DNA of 64,000 nucleotides from contig CAVZJU010000010.1 in the NCBI GenBank assembly GCA_963775695.1, positions 62,001 to 126,000 on the forward strand, written 5' to 3'. Under the pieces are notes generated by a model. The model saw only the letters and a list, made by a program, of their open reading frames with translations, was not told the origin of the DNA and did no database searches. Shown here piece after piece: positions 1 through 10,296 of this stretch. Numbering within the stretch: the stretch's first letter is position 1; each line of letters opens with the position of its first letter. A program made the translations under genes and the position numbers. The DNA comes from DATBLE01 sp963775695. Its GTDB lineage: Bacteria > Actinomycetota > Thermoleophilia > Gaiellales > Gaiellaceae.

Positions 1-2
1 GC

Positions 3-2240
<2,238 letters not shown>

Positions 2241-2247
2241 GTCGGCG

Positions 2248-2649
2248 CTACGGCTCGGCGTCGGCCAGGAAATCGGCGCCCGCCTGCTCGGGCGGCGCAC
2301 CGTAGATGAAGACGACGACCTCCTCGTCGCCGTCGTTCCGCAGTTGCAGCGGCGTGCCGGGCTCGACCGAGACGACGCTCTCCGGCGGCAACTCGACCCG
2401 CTCGGCCGGGTCGCCGAGGTGCATGGTCAGCGTCCCCGCCAGCACGACGAAGACCTCCTCCTGGGCGTGGTCGGCGTGGCGCCGGCCGCGGCTTCCCGGC
2501 GGATAGCGCCAGAGCCGCGCACGCGACTGCTGCAACCCGGCGGCGGTGGTGACATCGGCAGCGCGGCGGGCCGGGTCGCCCTCCCGTCCCTCCGACGGCG
2601 TGCGCTCCTCGTACGCGTGGTCCTGGCCAAGGACGACGTGGTAGTCCAT
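2248..2649 (-). CDS. cupin-domain protein
   Basis: A 133-residue single-domain cupin. The C-terminal 90 residues show the beta-barrel pattern: RRHADHAQEEVFVVLAG supplies the metal-ligand region of cupin motif 1 (His-x-Asp-His then Glu), followed by a glycine turn and PGTPLQLRN for motif 2. The first 40 residues are charged and unlike the core. Single-domain cupins bind small ligands or act as dioxygenases or isomerases; no specific substrate can be assigned. An AATCAT hexamer seven nt before the ATG suggests a leaderless start. Divergent from the small membrane gene that begins about 30 bp away. Confidence 0.8.
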   Translation of the reverse strand: MDYHVVLGQDHAYEERTPSEGREGDPARRAADVTTAAGLQQSRARLWRYPPGSRGRRHADHAQEEVFVVLAGTLTMHLGDPAERVELPPESVVSVEPGTPLQLRNDGDEEVVVFIYGAPPEQAGADFLADAEP

Positions 2650-2680
2650 CCCCCGGATGATTGCACGCTACGCTCGCCCG

Positions 2681-2890
2681 GTGTCTCTCGCGGCGCTCTC
2701 GGACGTCAGTCCCGGCCAGTTCATCCTCGCCGTCCTCCTCGCAGCCGCGCTCTCGATGTGGGTCTACTGGCACGCGAGCAGGCACGGCAGCCGGCACGCG
2801 ACCGCGTGGGGCGTGCTGACGTTCCTGTTCGTCGGGCTGTTCCTGCCTCTCTACTTCCTCCACTATTTCCTGACCAGACGGCGCTTCTGA
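2681..2890 (+). CDS. small two-helix membrane protein
   Basis: A 69-residue hypothetical protein with two hydrophobic segments (around FILAVLLAAALSMWVYW and GVLTFLFVGLFLPLYFLHYF) separated by a short basic His-rich loop, ending in RRRF. I chose GTG 2681 because TACGCT lies exactly six nt upstream, the leaderless pattern seen across the window; an in-frame ATG at 2657 would add eight residues. Followed one base later by another membrane-protein gene, so the two are probably co-transcribed. Function unknown. Confidence 0.6.
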   Translation: MSLAALSDVSPGQFILAVLLAAALSMWVYWHASRHGSRHATAWGVLTFLFVGLFLPLYFLHYFLTRRRF

Positions 2891-2891
2891 C

Positions 2892-3662
2892 ATGCCCCGT
2901 ACCGCCAGCAAGAGGCGCCGGCCACCGCGGCAGCCGCAGCCGCTCCCGCCCCCGCTGCCGCCCGAGGAGCGCTCGGTCGGACAGCTCGTGGCGGAGACGA
3001 TCCGCTTCTACCAGCACCATTTCTTCCAGACGCTCCCGCTGGGCCTGTCGGTTGCGGCGCTGACGCAGCTGACGGTCGCCTTCGGCCACCGGCGGGTCGA
3101 GCCGCGTGGTCATCCGCCGCCGCGCGACTTCGACACGCCGACCTCGCTGCTCGGAGGAGGGATCGAGGTGACCATCCTGCTCGGGGCGCTGTTGCTGACC
3201 GCGTCGTACATCGTCGCGATCGTCCTCGTGACCGGGAAACGGCCCGCCGGCCGCGCGCTGGCGATCGCCTACGGGCTGGGCGTCCTCGTCTTCCTGCCGG
3301 TGCCGTTGCTGGCACAGCTGCTCGTCCTGCCCGCCGTCGCGTACCTGGCGCTCGTCGGCTGGGTCGTCCCGGCCGCGCTCGTGGAGAGCAGGGGCGCTGC
3401 GGACAGCTTCCGCCGCTCGTACCGGCTGGCGCGGGTCGACTTCGTCCACGCGCTCGGCGGTCTGGCGACGCTCGTGATCGTCTTCTACGTCGTGCGGCTG
3501 ATGCTGGCGCTGCTGCTCCGGAACGGGGGCGAAGCGACCGAGCGCGCGGCCGCCCTGCTCGCCGACCTCGTGCTCTCGCCGATGCTGTTCGTCGGGTCGG
3601 CGATCCTCTACCTGGATCAGGCAGCCCGTGTCCGGGTGAAATCGCGTCGGGGTCAGGATTGA
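2892..3662 (+). CDS. multi-pass membrane protein
   Basis: 256 residues. A proline- and arginine-rich cytosolic N-terminus (about 30 residues) precedes five or six hydrophobic segments. The conserved-looking centre, ALVESRGAADSFRRSYRLAR, resembles the loop of glycerophosphoryl-diester-phosphodiesterase membrane-domain or DUF975-like proteins, in which a polar S/W-x-L motif sits between helices. No catalytic residues were recognised, so this is annotated only as an integral membrane protein. It starts one base after the preceding small gene, and its stop codon lies in the loop of a strong hairpin. Confidence 0.7.
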   Translation: MPRTASKRRRPPRQPQPLPPPLPPEERSVGQLVAETIRFYQHHFFQTLPLGLSVAALTQLTVAFGHRRVEPRGHPPPRDFDTPTSLLGGGIEVTILLGALLLTASYIVAIVLVTGKRPAGRALAIAYGLGVLVFLPVPLLAQLLVLPAVAYLALVGWVVPAALVESRGAADSFRRSYRLARVDFVHALGGLATLVIVFYVVRLMLALLLRNGGEATERAAALLADLVLSPMLFVGSAILYLDQAARVRVKSRRGQD

Positions 3663-3675
3663 TCCTGGCCCCGAC
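3646..3675 (+). terminator. hairpin over the stop codon
   Basis: A 14-bp inverted repeat, GTCGGGGTCAGGAT against ATCCTGGCCCCGAC, with one G-T position and a 2-nt loop that contains part of the TGA stop. No T-run follows. It sits between the membrane-protein gene and the next gene's promoter, so intrinsic termination or 3' end protection is the simplest reading. Confidence 0.55.
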
Positions 3676-3715
3676 ACTGCTTCTATAAGCTCGAGGCCCC
3701 GACCCAGGAGGCGTG

Positions 3716-4003
3716 ATGCCGAAGTACGTGATGCTGACGACGCTGACGGCAAAAGGGGTGCAGACCTTGCAGGCCAATCCCGAGCGCCTCAAGGAGGTCA
3801 ACCGGGACGTCGAGGAGCTGGGCGCGAAGGTGCTGCACCAGTGGGGGATGATCGGCGCGTACGACTTCCTGAACATCGTCGAGGCGCCCGACGCGGAAAC
3901 GGTCGCCAAGGTCTCGGTCGCGCTCGGCGCGCGCGGGAGCGCGAAGCTCCAGACGTTCGAGCTGATCGAGATCGACAGCCTGCTCGATCAGCTCTCTTCT
4001 TGA
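3716..4003 (+). CDS. GYD-domain protein
   Basis: A 95-residue GYD protein, a small ferredoxin-like alpha/beta fold of unknown biochemical role, often duplicated in actinobacteria. Visible landmarks are the opening PKYVMLTTLTAKG, the GAYDFLNIVEAPD strand that names the family, and the ending FELIEIDSLL. One of the few leadered genes here: AGGAGG (3706-3711) lies five nt before ATG 3716, and TATAAG (3684-3689) is a plausible -10. A GTG directly before the ATG is an alternative start. A paralogue lies at 20208-20492. The stop overlaps the TTG start of the next gene, suggesting coupling. Confidence 0.85.
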   Translation: MPKYVMLTTLTAKGVQTLQANPERLKEVNRDVEELGAKVLHQWGMIGAYDFLNIVEAPDAETVAKVSVALGARGSAKLQTFELIEIDSLLDQLSS

Positions 4004-4581
4004 TCGTCTTCCTCGCCCGACATGCCGAGTCGGTGCTGAACCTGGAAGGCCGCGTGAACGGCGATCCGTCCGTGCCCGCTGCGCTCACCGAACGCGGTCG
4101 CGACGAGGCGAGGCTGCTCGGTGCCCAGCTCGCGAACACCGGGCTCGACCTCTGCGTCCACACTCGGTTCCCGCGCACGCGGGAGACTGCCGAGCTGGCG
4201 CTCGGCGACCGGCAGGTGCCGGTCGAGGTCGAGCCCCGGCTCGACGACATCCAGGTCGGCGAGCTCGACGGCGAACCGCTCGCCCGCTACCGCGAGGTGA
4301 AGCGGCGGCTGGGCCGCAAGCAGCCGTTCCCCGGCGGCGAGAGCCTCGACGCCGCCGCGCTCCGCTACGCAGAGGCCTTCGACGGTCTTGCCGGGTTGGA
4401 TGCGGAACGCGTCCTCGTCGTCTGTCACGAGATTCCCGTTCGGTACGTGCTGAACGCAGCCGCCGGCGCGGGCCATCTCGACGGGCCGCCGTTCCATGAC
4501 ATCGCCAACGCGACTCCGTTCGCGTTCGACGGGCGGGTGCTCGCCCGTGCGGCCGCGCGGATCCGCGCGCTGGCGGCCTAG
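4000..4581 (+). CDS. histidine phosphatase family protein
   Basis: A 193-residue member of the phosphoglycerate-mutase-like (branch 1) histidine phosphatases. The N-terminal LARHAESVLN carries the catalytic RHxE/N motif; HTRFPRTRETAELAL supplies the second arginine region and VVCHEIPVRYVLN the second catalytic histidine. The start is TTG 4000, the only position giving a normal N-terminus directly before the RHA motif; it overlaps the previous stop (ttgA). Reading further upstream in frame would run through the GYD gene. Substrate unknown; relatives act on sugar phosphates or cobalamin precursors. Confidence 0.85.
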   Translation: MIVFLARHAESVLNLEGRVNGDPSVPAALTERGRDEARLLGAQLANTGLDLCVHTRFPRTRETAELALGDRQVPVEVEPRLDDIQVGELDGEPLARYREVKRRLGRKQPFPGGESLDAAALRYAEAFDGLAGLDAERVLVVCHEIPVRYVLNAAAGAGHLDGPPFHDIANATPFAFDGRVLARAAARIRALAA

Positions 4582-4593
4582 TACGATCGCGGC

Positions 4594-4785
4594 GTGGACC
4601 AGAACCGGCGCAGCCGGATGCGCAGCTTCCTGATCGGCGGCCTGGTCGGCGCCTCGGCCGCGCTCGCAGCCGCGCGACGCCGCCGCGCCGCGCCGCGGCG
4701 CACGCCGGTCGGCCTCGCAGCCTTCGAAGACGCCCCGTGCTACGAGGAGACTCTCGAGAGGGAGCGCACGATCACCCGTACCTGA
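4594..4785 (+). CDS. small basic single-helix protein
   Basis: A 63-residue hypothetical protein: basic start DQNRRSRMRS, one hydrophobic stretch (FLIGGLVGASAALAAA) that could anchor in the membrane, then a run of arginines and an acidic end. TACGAT (4582-4587) is six nt before GTG 4594 and there is no Shine-Dalgarno, matching the leaderless genes here and supporting reality. Its last 46 nt overlap the 3' end of the convergent glycosyltransferase gene, which is unusual. No family recognised. Confidence 0.55.
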   Translation: MDQNRRSRMRSFLIGGLVGASAALAAARRRRAAPRRTPVGLAAFEDAPCYEETLERERTITRT

Positions 4786-6398
4786 GCGCGGTGGACGGTG
4801 TCGTAGTTGATGTCAGCGTCGCCCATCCCGAGCGACTTCCCGATCAGCTCGGCCTTGCGGGCGTCCTCGAGGTAGTGGGCGACCGTGATCGTCGGCTTGC
4901 GCGTGCGGATGATCAGGAACGGCCCGAACGCGCGGGCTTCGAACTCGCCGCGCGGGAACGGCAGGCGCCGCTCGATCCTCGTCCGCTTCACGGCGTTGTT
5001 GTTGTCGCCGGCGTCGAACGCCCAGACGCCGCGGCCGAGCGGCTTGCCGGTCTCATCGAGGGTCTCGAGCGCCAGCTTGGGATCTGCACGGGGCACGACC
5101 GTCCGTGACACCGCGTCTCGATGCTTCTCCCAGGCCGCGAGGTAGACGGGTTCGTAGGCGAAGAGCACGTCGTCGGGCCGTGAGGTCGCGCCGAGCCACT
5201 CGGCGGCCGCGCGGCGGGCGTCGACGCGGACCGGATTCTCGCGGTCGAACAGGGCCGGAGTCTTGTGCCAGGCCCAGGCGATCTCGGCGGGGACGATCGC
5301 CAGCACGACCAAACCGGCGAGCAGAGGGCCGAAGCGGCCGGCCGAGCGCGAGGCCGCGACGATCCCGCTCGCGGCTGCCAGGGCGAAGAACGGCAGTACG
5401 AAGATCAGGTGGCGCGACTCGGGCGCCGAGTTGCCGCCGAACCGACCGACGAGGAAGAAGGCCGTCGGCGTGATTACGACACAGCCGGTCAAGAGCGCGC
5501 TGCGTGGCCGTCTCCGCGCCTGCCAGAACAGGCCGTACACCGCGAACGCGAGCACGATCACGAGGACGCCGGCGTAGCCGGCCGAGGCGTCGCCGGCGAC
5601 GTGCCAGAGGTACGCGAACACCTCCCGAGGCGTGCGCAGCTTGCCGCCGCCGCCGCCCACACCGACCTCCAGACGATTGGCGAGCACGACGCTGCTGCGC
5701 CAGAGCGGGACCGCGAGGAGGAGCACGACACCGAAGGCGACGACCGCCTGGCGGAGCCTGCTGCGGGTGACGAGGACGTAGAGCGCCTGGGAGCCGAGCA
5801 CGAGCGCGCCGTACGGGTGCGACCCGATGGTGAGCAGCATGACGGCGGCCCAGAGGGTCCAGGCCCGCGCCCCGCCTCGTTCGATCGCGCGCAGCAGGGC
5901 GAGGTACGAGAGCGTCGAGAGGAAGAGGAAGAGGCTGTACATGCGTGCGTAGATGCCGTGGAAGAGGAGGATCCAGCTGGCTGCCGCGAGCACGCACGCG
6001 GCCAGTGCCGACCCGCGACCTGCAAGCCGGTTGCCGAGCACGGCGATCGCGGGGATGCTCGCCACCGCGAACAGCGCGGAGAAGAAGCGCATGGTCTCGA
6101 GGCCGCCTCCGGCATGCGCCACCACCCACGCGAGCAGGAAGTGCAGCGGGGCGCCGCCACGCTTGCCGAGGACGATGTCGAAGAGGCCGCCGATCGGTTG
6201 CCGGCCGACGAACAGCGGCAGTGTCTCGTCCTCGTGCGGCGGCCAGCCCGACAGCTGGACCAGGAGGAACACCGCGACGGCCGCCGTGCAGGCCGTGACT
6301 CCCGCGACGAACAGCCTGCGGTCGAGCTCTCCCGAGGCGTGTCGCAGGCGGGGAAGCGCCGGCGCCGCGGCGTCGATCGTGGTCGCGCTCTCGTTCAT
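4740..6398 (-). CDS. membrane glycosyltransferase, GT-C (ArnT/PMT-like)
   Basis: 552 residues with about ten to twelve predicted membrane helices and, after the first, a loop WPPHEDETLPLFVG whose acidic DE pair matches the catalytic aspartate/glutamate motif of GT-C enzymes that use polyprenyl-phosphate sugars. The C-terminal 170 residues are a soluble extracytoplasmic domain. Expected role: transfer of a lipid-linked sugar to lipid, glycan or protein at the outer membrane face; donor and acceptor cannot be read from sequence. TAAGGT lies 13 nt before the ATG. Its end overlaps the convergent small gene by 46 bp. Confidence 0.8.
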   Translation of the reverse strand: MNESATTIDAAAPALPRLRHASGELDRRLFVAGVTACTAAVAVFLLVQLSGWPPHEDETLPLFVGRQPIGGLFDIVLGKRGGAPLHFLLAWVVAHAGGGLETMRFFSALFAVASIPAIAVLGNRLAGRGSALAACVLAAASWILLFHGIYARMYSLFLFLSTLSYLALLRAIERGGARAWTLWAAVMLLTIGSHPYGALVLGSQALYVLVTRSRLRQAVVAFGVVLLLAVPLWRSSVVLANRLEVGVGGGGGKLRTPREVFAYLWHVAGDASAGYAGVLVIVLAFAVYGLFWQARRRPRSALLTGCVVITPTAFFLVGRFGGNSAPESRHLIFVLPFFALAAASGIVAASRSAGRFGPLLAGLVVLAIVPAEIAWAWHKTPALFDRENPVRVDARRAAAEWLGATSRPDDVLFAYEPVYLAAWEKHRDAVSRTVVPRADPKLALETLDETGKPLGRGVWAFDAGDNNNAVKRTRIERRLPFPRGEFEARAFGPFLIIRTRKPTITVAHYLEDARKAELIGKSLGMGDADINYDTVHRAQVRVIVRSLSRVSS

Positions 6399-6431
6399 CG
6401 AATCCGGCCGAACCTTACGCGCGCAAAAAGG

Positions 6432-6453
6432 CCAGGGATGACCCTGGTAGCCT
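6432..6453 (+). promoter_or_regulatory. palindrome abutting the -10 of the FmdB-like gene
   Basis: CCAGGG-ATGA-CCCTGG (6432-6447) directly abuts TAGCCT (6448-6453), which stands nine nt before GTG 6463. The palindrome occupies the spacer/-35 side of the promoter, where a repressor operator would be; it could also be a small hairpin. No protein partner is known. Confidence 0.4.
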
Positions 6454-6462
6454 TGATCGGCT

Positions 6463-6759
6463 GTGCCTATCTACGAGTTTCGCTGTCCGAACGGGCATCT
6501 CTTCGAGGTATTCCACCGAATCACGGATCCCGATCCCGCGATCTGCGAGGTGTGCGGTGCGGCACCCCTGACCAAGGTGCTCCACCCGGTTCCGATCCAT
6601 TTCAAGGGATCGGGCTTCTACTCGACCGACTACGGCCGCGGGTCGCGCAAGCGGGACGCGTCCGAGGGGGACGGCACGGCGAAGAAGGACGACTCGAAGG
6701 CCGACAAGGCCGACACCGCCGCGAAACCGGAGAAGAAGGCCGCCGCCAGCGAGGGCTGA
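6463..6759 (+). CDS. FmdB-family zinc-ribbon protein
   Basis: 98 residues. The first 45 form the CxxC_CxxC_SSSS/FmdB putative regulatory domain: PIYEFRCPNGH, then ICEVCG and a short beta segment ending GSGFYSTDYG, the classic FmdB signature. The first pair is CPNGH rather than CxxC, so ribbon ligation is partly His-based. The remaining half is a Lys/Asp/Ala-rich tail of low complexity. Family members were first seen beside formamidase/amidase genes, but the molecular role is unknown. GTG start with TAGCCT nine nt upstream and no Shine-Dalgarno. Confidence 0.85.
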   Translation: MPIYEFRCPNGHLFEVFHRITDPDPAICEVCGAAPLTKVLHPVPIHFKGSGFYSTDYGRGSRKRDASEGDGTAKKDDSKADKADTAAKPEKKAAASEG

Positions 6760-6782
6760 CGGCGGGATCGCATGGGGTGGGC

Positions 6783-8153
6783 GTGGTGAAACGGTGGCGC
6801 GGGCGGATCGGTGCCGTGCTCGTCAGCTTGCTCGTCGCGGGGGTCATCGCGTCGGGGGCGACGGCCACGCCTGCGGCCGGGCAGGCCCCGCGCCTCCAGC
6901 AAGCCTGGGTGCCGCCCGTCTTCGCGCCGCACGGTCTGCTCCGGGCGGACAAGGCCGGGCTGCGGCCGAGCAGCGTCGATCGGGTCGTCCGCGGTTCGTG
7001 GTGGGGTGGGCCGTCGGTCGCTTCGACGGGCGAGACGGTCACCGTCTATCTGTCCGATGCATTTCCGCAGGACGAGTCGGCGAGGGCGACCTGGGTGAAC
7101 TTCTTCGCCTGGCTGCACCACGGATCCGAACTCCCGAGCCTCACCGTCTACGTCGCCCTGGTGTCCGAGGTGCAGTCGTTCTGCGGGCCAGAGGCGGGCG
7201 GCTGCTACAGCCCCGCCACGAGGATCCTTGTCATCCCGGGCGACCTCGATCCGGGCGTCGAATTCGACATCGCCGCGCACGAGTACGGACACCACGTCGC
7301 CGCGAGCCGGCGGAACGATCCCTGGGATCCGAACGGCTACGGGCCGAAGCGGTGGGCAACCTACGCGGGCGTCTGCACGCGCGCCGCGGCCGGGACGGCC
7401 TTCCCGGGCGACGAAGGCGCGCACTACCGGCTCAATACGGGCGAGGCGTTCGCCGAGGCGTACCGCGCGCTCGAGGAGTCTCGGGGCGTCTACCCCTGGG
7501 CGCACCTCCCCCTGGTCGTCGACGCGAGCTTCGCTCCGGACGCCGGCGCCATGGCGGCGGCGCTCGCGGACGTGCAACAGCCGTGGGCCGCTCCTTCGTC
7601 GACGACTTTTGACGGTCGCTTCACCGCCCCGGCAGTCGGCCTCAACGCGACCGTCGGCCCGACGCTGACGCTGAAGACGGCCGCGGCCGCGCCGGTCAAG
7701 ATCATCTCGCCGGGGCCGTACGCGTTGGTCGTCCGCGACCTCTCCAAGCAGGACAATTTCCACCTCAGCGGCCCCGGAGTCGACCGCAGGACGGGCGTGC
7801 TCGCGCAAGGCCGGGTCAGCTGGACGCTGGCCCTCAGGCCCGGTGTCTACCGCTACCGCTCCGATGTCCACCCGGCGCTGCGGGGATCGTTCAGGGTCTC
7901 GAGCGCCGCCGCGGCGAGGGCCTTCGCGCCGGTCGAGCGCACGATCGCGACCGGGCTGGACGGCACCGTCCAGGCCACGGTCTCCGGCAGCGCCAACGCC
8001 ACGCTCCAGCTCCTGGACCCGTCGAGCGGCCGGGTCCTCGCCCCGGCGGCGCCCGGCACGGTCTCGGCGACTGCCTGCGGGCAGCGCTCGTTGCTCCTGC
8101 GCGTCGCGGCGAAGCAGGCCGGCACCTTCCGCGTGGTCGCCAGCGCACCCTGA
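6783..8153 (+). CDS. secreted HExxH metalloprotease with C-terminal cupredoxin-like domain
   Basis: About 456 residues. A signal peptide (VKRWRGRIGAVLVSLLVAGVI then ATATPAAG) is followed by a metallopeptidase region with FDIAAHEYGHHVA, an HExxH zinc site, and a downstream NTGEAFAEAYR giving the likely third ligand. After about residue 290 comes a roughly 90-residue beta domain that aligns by eye with the two cupredoxins at 51478 and 51882 (VGPTLTLKTA, DNFHLSGPGV, LRPGVYRYRSDVHPALRGSF). Its copper site is degenerate: the Cys position is Ser and the Met position Leu. About 80 more residues of beta-rich sequence follow. Starts at 6777, 6783 and 6786 (all GTG) are possible. Secreted role and substrate are inferred only. 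Confidence 0.75.
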   Translation: MVKRWRGRIGAVLVSLLVAGVIASGATATPAAGQAPRLQQAWVPPVFAPHGLLRADKAGLRPSSVDRVVRGSWWGGPSVASTGETVTVYLSDAFPQDESARATWVNFFAWLHHGSELPSLTVYVALVSEVQSFCGPEAGGCYSPATRILVIPGDLDPGVEFDIAAHEYGHHVAASRRNDPWDPNGYGPKRWATYAGVCTRAAAGTAFPGDEGAHYRLNTGEAFAEAYRALEESRGVYPWAHLPLVVDASFAPDAGAMAAALADVQQPWAAPSSTTFDGRFTAPAVGLNATVGPTLTLKTAAAAPVKIISPGPYALVVRDLSKQDNFHLSGPGVDRRTGVLAQGRVSWTLALRPGVYRYRSDVHPALRGSFRVSSAAAARAFAPVERTIATGLDGTVQATVSGSANATLQLLDPSSGRVLAPAAPGTVSATACGQRSLLLRVAAKQAGTFRVVASAP

Positions 8154-8165
8154 GCTGAGGGCCGG

Positions 8166-9296
8166 TCAGCGCACGCCGAGCGTCTGGTTCCCGGTGACGC
8201 AGCCCGGGCCGAACGCTCCCGAGCCGGGCACCGGCGGCTGCGGCGCCGACGCGCCGGTGAACTCCTGGATCACGCTGAAGTTCTCCTCGACCGAGCGGAT
8301 CTCGCCGCCGATGGCCTCGCCGCCGAGCCGGCAGTGGAGCGTCGATCCACTGCTCGAACGGAACTTCGACCAGCCGAGCGAGAGAAACGAGTGCGTCGAC
8401 AGGTCGGTCGTGACCGGCGCCAGCAGGTCGCCGCCGATGAACGGGAGCTTCACGAGCGTGCCGAAGCTCGTCAGCTTCCCGGCCACCGCGTTCAGCACCT
8501 GCTGGTTGCGCTCGGCACGCGCAAAATCCGTGTCCGAGGGGTCGAGCGCGTTCTTGCGGACCCGGGAGTAGATCAGCGCGCGGTGGCCGTCCATGTGCTG
8601 CTTCCCCTTGGCGAAGCGCCAGCCGGGCCAGCGTGCGCACCGCTCCTCGGTCGCATAGGGGCAGTCGAACTTGGAGACGATGGGCTTGGCGACCGTGATG
8701 TCGATTCCGCCGAGCTTGTCGATGAGGTCCTCGAATTGGCTGAAGTCGACGACTGCGACGTGGTTCACCGGCAGACCGGTCAACTTCTTGACGGTCAGCA
8801 CCGCCAGCCGCGGCCCGCCGAGCTGCATCGCCGCGTTGATCTTGGAGTTGCCGTACCCCGGGATCTCGACGACGAGATCGCGCGGAATCGACAGGTACGC
8901 GATGCGGTGCCGGCTCGTGTCGACGCGCACCAGCGTGATCGAGTCGCTGCGGTTCGCCGACTCGCGGCCGCTGAGCTGGGCGTGGTCGGTCCCGAGCAGG
9001 AGGATGTTCGTGGCGTTGCCGTGCTGCTGGTCGAGCATCTGCTCGACGCGCGGGCTGAGCCGCTTGTTCGCGGCGGAGACCCCGTCCCGGAACTGGAAGT
9101 AGCTGACCAGCGCCCAGACGAGGACCAGCAGCAGGAACGCGCCGATCAGCGCCGGGATCCACCGCAGCCAGCGGCGGGACGGCCGGAGGTTGACACGCGG
9201 CCGGCGGAAGCCCGGGCGCTCGGGCCTTGCCGCCGGGACCTTGCCCTTGACCCTCCCTCCCCGGTAGAGGCGGTAGGGCTTTTCCTCCGGCGGCAT
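8166..9296 (-). CDS. LytR-CpsA-Psr (LCP) family cell-wall ligase
   Basis: 376 residues: a basic cytosolic N-terminus of about 45 residues, one membrane helix (IPALIGAFLLLVLVWALVSY), then the extracytoplasmic LCP domain. Landmarks are NILLLGTDHA, SDSITLVRVD, IAYLSIPRDLVV, and DGHRALIYSRVRKN containing the arginines that bind the pyrophosphate of the polyprenyl carrier. LCP enzymes attach teichoic acids, arabinogalactan or capsule to peptidoglycan. ATG 9296 was chosen because upstream in-frame sequence would run into the glucokinase promoter. Divergent from glucokinase. The C-terminus extends with a Pro-rich segment of no recognised family. Confidence 0.88.
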   Translation of the reverse strand: MPPEEKPYRLYRGGRVKGKVPAARPERPGFRRPRVNLRPSRRWLRWIPALIGAFLLLVLVWALVSYFQFRDGVSAANKRLSPRVEQMLDQQHGNATNILLLGTDHAQLSGRESANRSDSITLVRVDTSRHRIAYLSIPRDLVVEIPGYGNSKINAAMQLGGPRLAVLTVKKLTGLPVNHVAVVDFSQFEDLIDKLGGIDITVAKPIVSKFDCPYATEERCARWPGWRFAKGKQHMDGHRALIYSRVRKNALDPSDTDFARAERNQQVLNAVAGKLTSFGTLVKLPFIGGDLLAPVTTDLSTHSFLSLGWSKFRSSSGSTLHCRLGGEAIGGEIRSVEENFSVIQEFTGASAPQPPVPGSGAFGPGCVTGNQTLGVR

Positions 9297-9387
9297 CCGG
9301 CGGCGAATGGTAGCCCCAGCGCCGGGGCGCAGAAGTGGCGGTCTGAGACGCCTCGGGGCCCGACGCGGCGGTAGGGTAGCCGCGCCC

Positions 9388-10296
9388 GTGGTGCCCAACG
9401 TGATCGGTGTCGACGTCGGCGGGACGAAGATCCTCGCCGGAATCGTCGGCAGTGACGGGACGATCTCCGCACACCGCGAGTACCCGACCCCGCTCGAGTC
9501 GGAGGACGAGCTCCTCGACGGGCTCGAGGTCGCGGTCCGCGAGCTGCTCGACGAGAACGTCGTCGCGGTCGGCTTCGGGATCCCGTCGCGGATCGACCAG
9601 CGAACCGGGACGGCGATCGGGTCGGTGAACATTCCGCTCGTCGACGTGCCGTTCCGAGAGGCGATGAGCGCACGGTTGGGACTGCCTGTGGCGATCGACA
9701 ACGACGGCAACGCGGCGGCGATCGCGGAGTGGCGCGTCGGCGCCGGCTGCGGCACGACCGACATGGTCATGCTCACCCTGGGCACGGGCGTCGGCGGCGG
9801 CTTGATCCTCGGAGGACGCCCCTATCGTGGCTCGATCGGCGCCGGCGCGGAGCTCGGCCACGTGGTCATCGTCCACGACGGCGTCCGCTGCTCCTGCGGC
9901 GGCTACGGCCACCTCGAGTCGTACGTGTCCGGGAAGGCGGCCGACCAGCTCGCCCGCGAGACCTTCGGCCCGGCGGCCGATGCACATCGGCTCGTCCGGA
10001 TCGCGAACGAGGGCGACGCGACCGCGCTCGAGCTCCTGACCGAGATCGGTCGCAAGCTCGGCTCGGGGCTGGGCAGCATCGTGAACGCCTACGATCCCGA
10101 GGTGATCGTCCTGGGTGGTGGCTTCGCCGCGGCCGGCGAGCTGCTGCTGGCACCTGCGCGCGAGGTCATGGAGCGCGAGGCCCTGAAGCCGATCCGCGAG
10201 GGGATGCGCGTCGTGCGGGCGGAGTTGGGCACGTCGGCCGGGATGATCGGCGCCGCCCTGGTCGCGCTCGACGCCGCCGATCCCGACCGGGCCTGA
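9388..10296 (+). CDS. ROK-family glucokinase
   Basis: 302 residues. Phosphorylates glucose with ATP in the cytosol. The N-terminal GVDVGGTKILAG is the phosphate-binding motif of the ROK/ASKHA fold; NDGNAAAIAEW holds the catalytic Asp; the zinc motif reads CSCGGYGHLESY, with the usual third cysteine replaced by His, a variant also seen in other ROK kinases. Double GTG at 9388 and 9391; TAGGGT (9372-9377) ten nt upstream indicates a near-leaderless transcript. The stop overlaps the rsmI start (TGATG), so translation is coupled. Confidence 0.88.
   Translation: MVPNVIGVDVGGTKILAGIVGSDGTISAHREYPTPLESEDELLDGLEVAVRELLDENVVAVGFGIPSRIDQRTGTAIGSVNIPLVDVPFREAMSARLGLPVAIDNDGNAAAIAEWRVGAGCGTTDMVMLTLGTGVGGGLILGGRPYRGSIGAGAELGHVVIVHDGVRCSCGGYGHLESYVSGKAADQLARETFGPAADAHRLVRIANEGDATALELLTEIGRKLGSGLGSIVNAYDPEVIVLGGGFAAAGELLLAPAREVMEREALKPIREGMRVVRAELGTSAGMIGAALVALDAADPDRA

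Noticed and set aside
5265..6782. Upstream extension of the metalloprotease frame through the glycosyltransferase
   Set aside because: The extension is antisense to an integral membrane enzyme and has charged nonsense composition; the protease signal peptide begins at about 6783.
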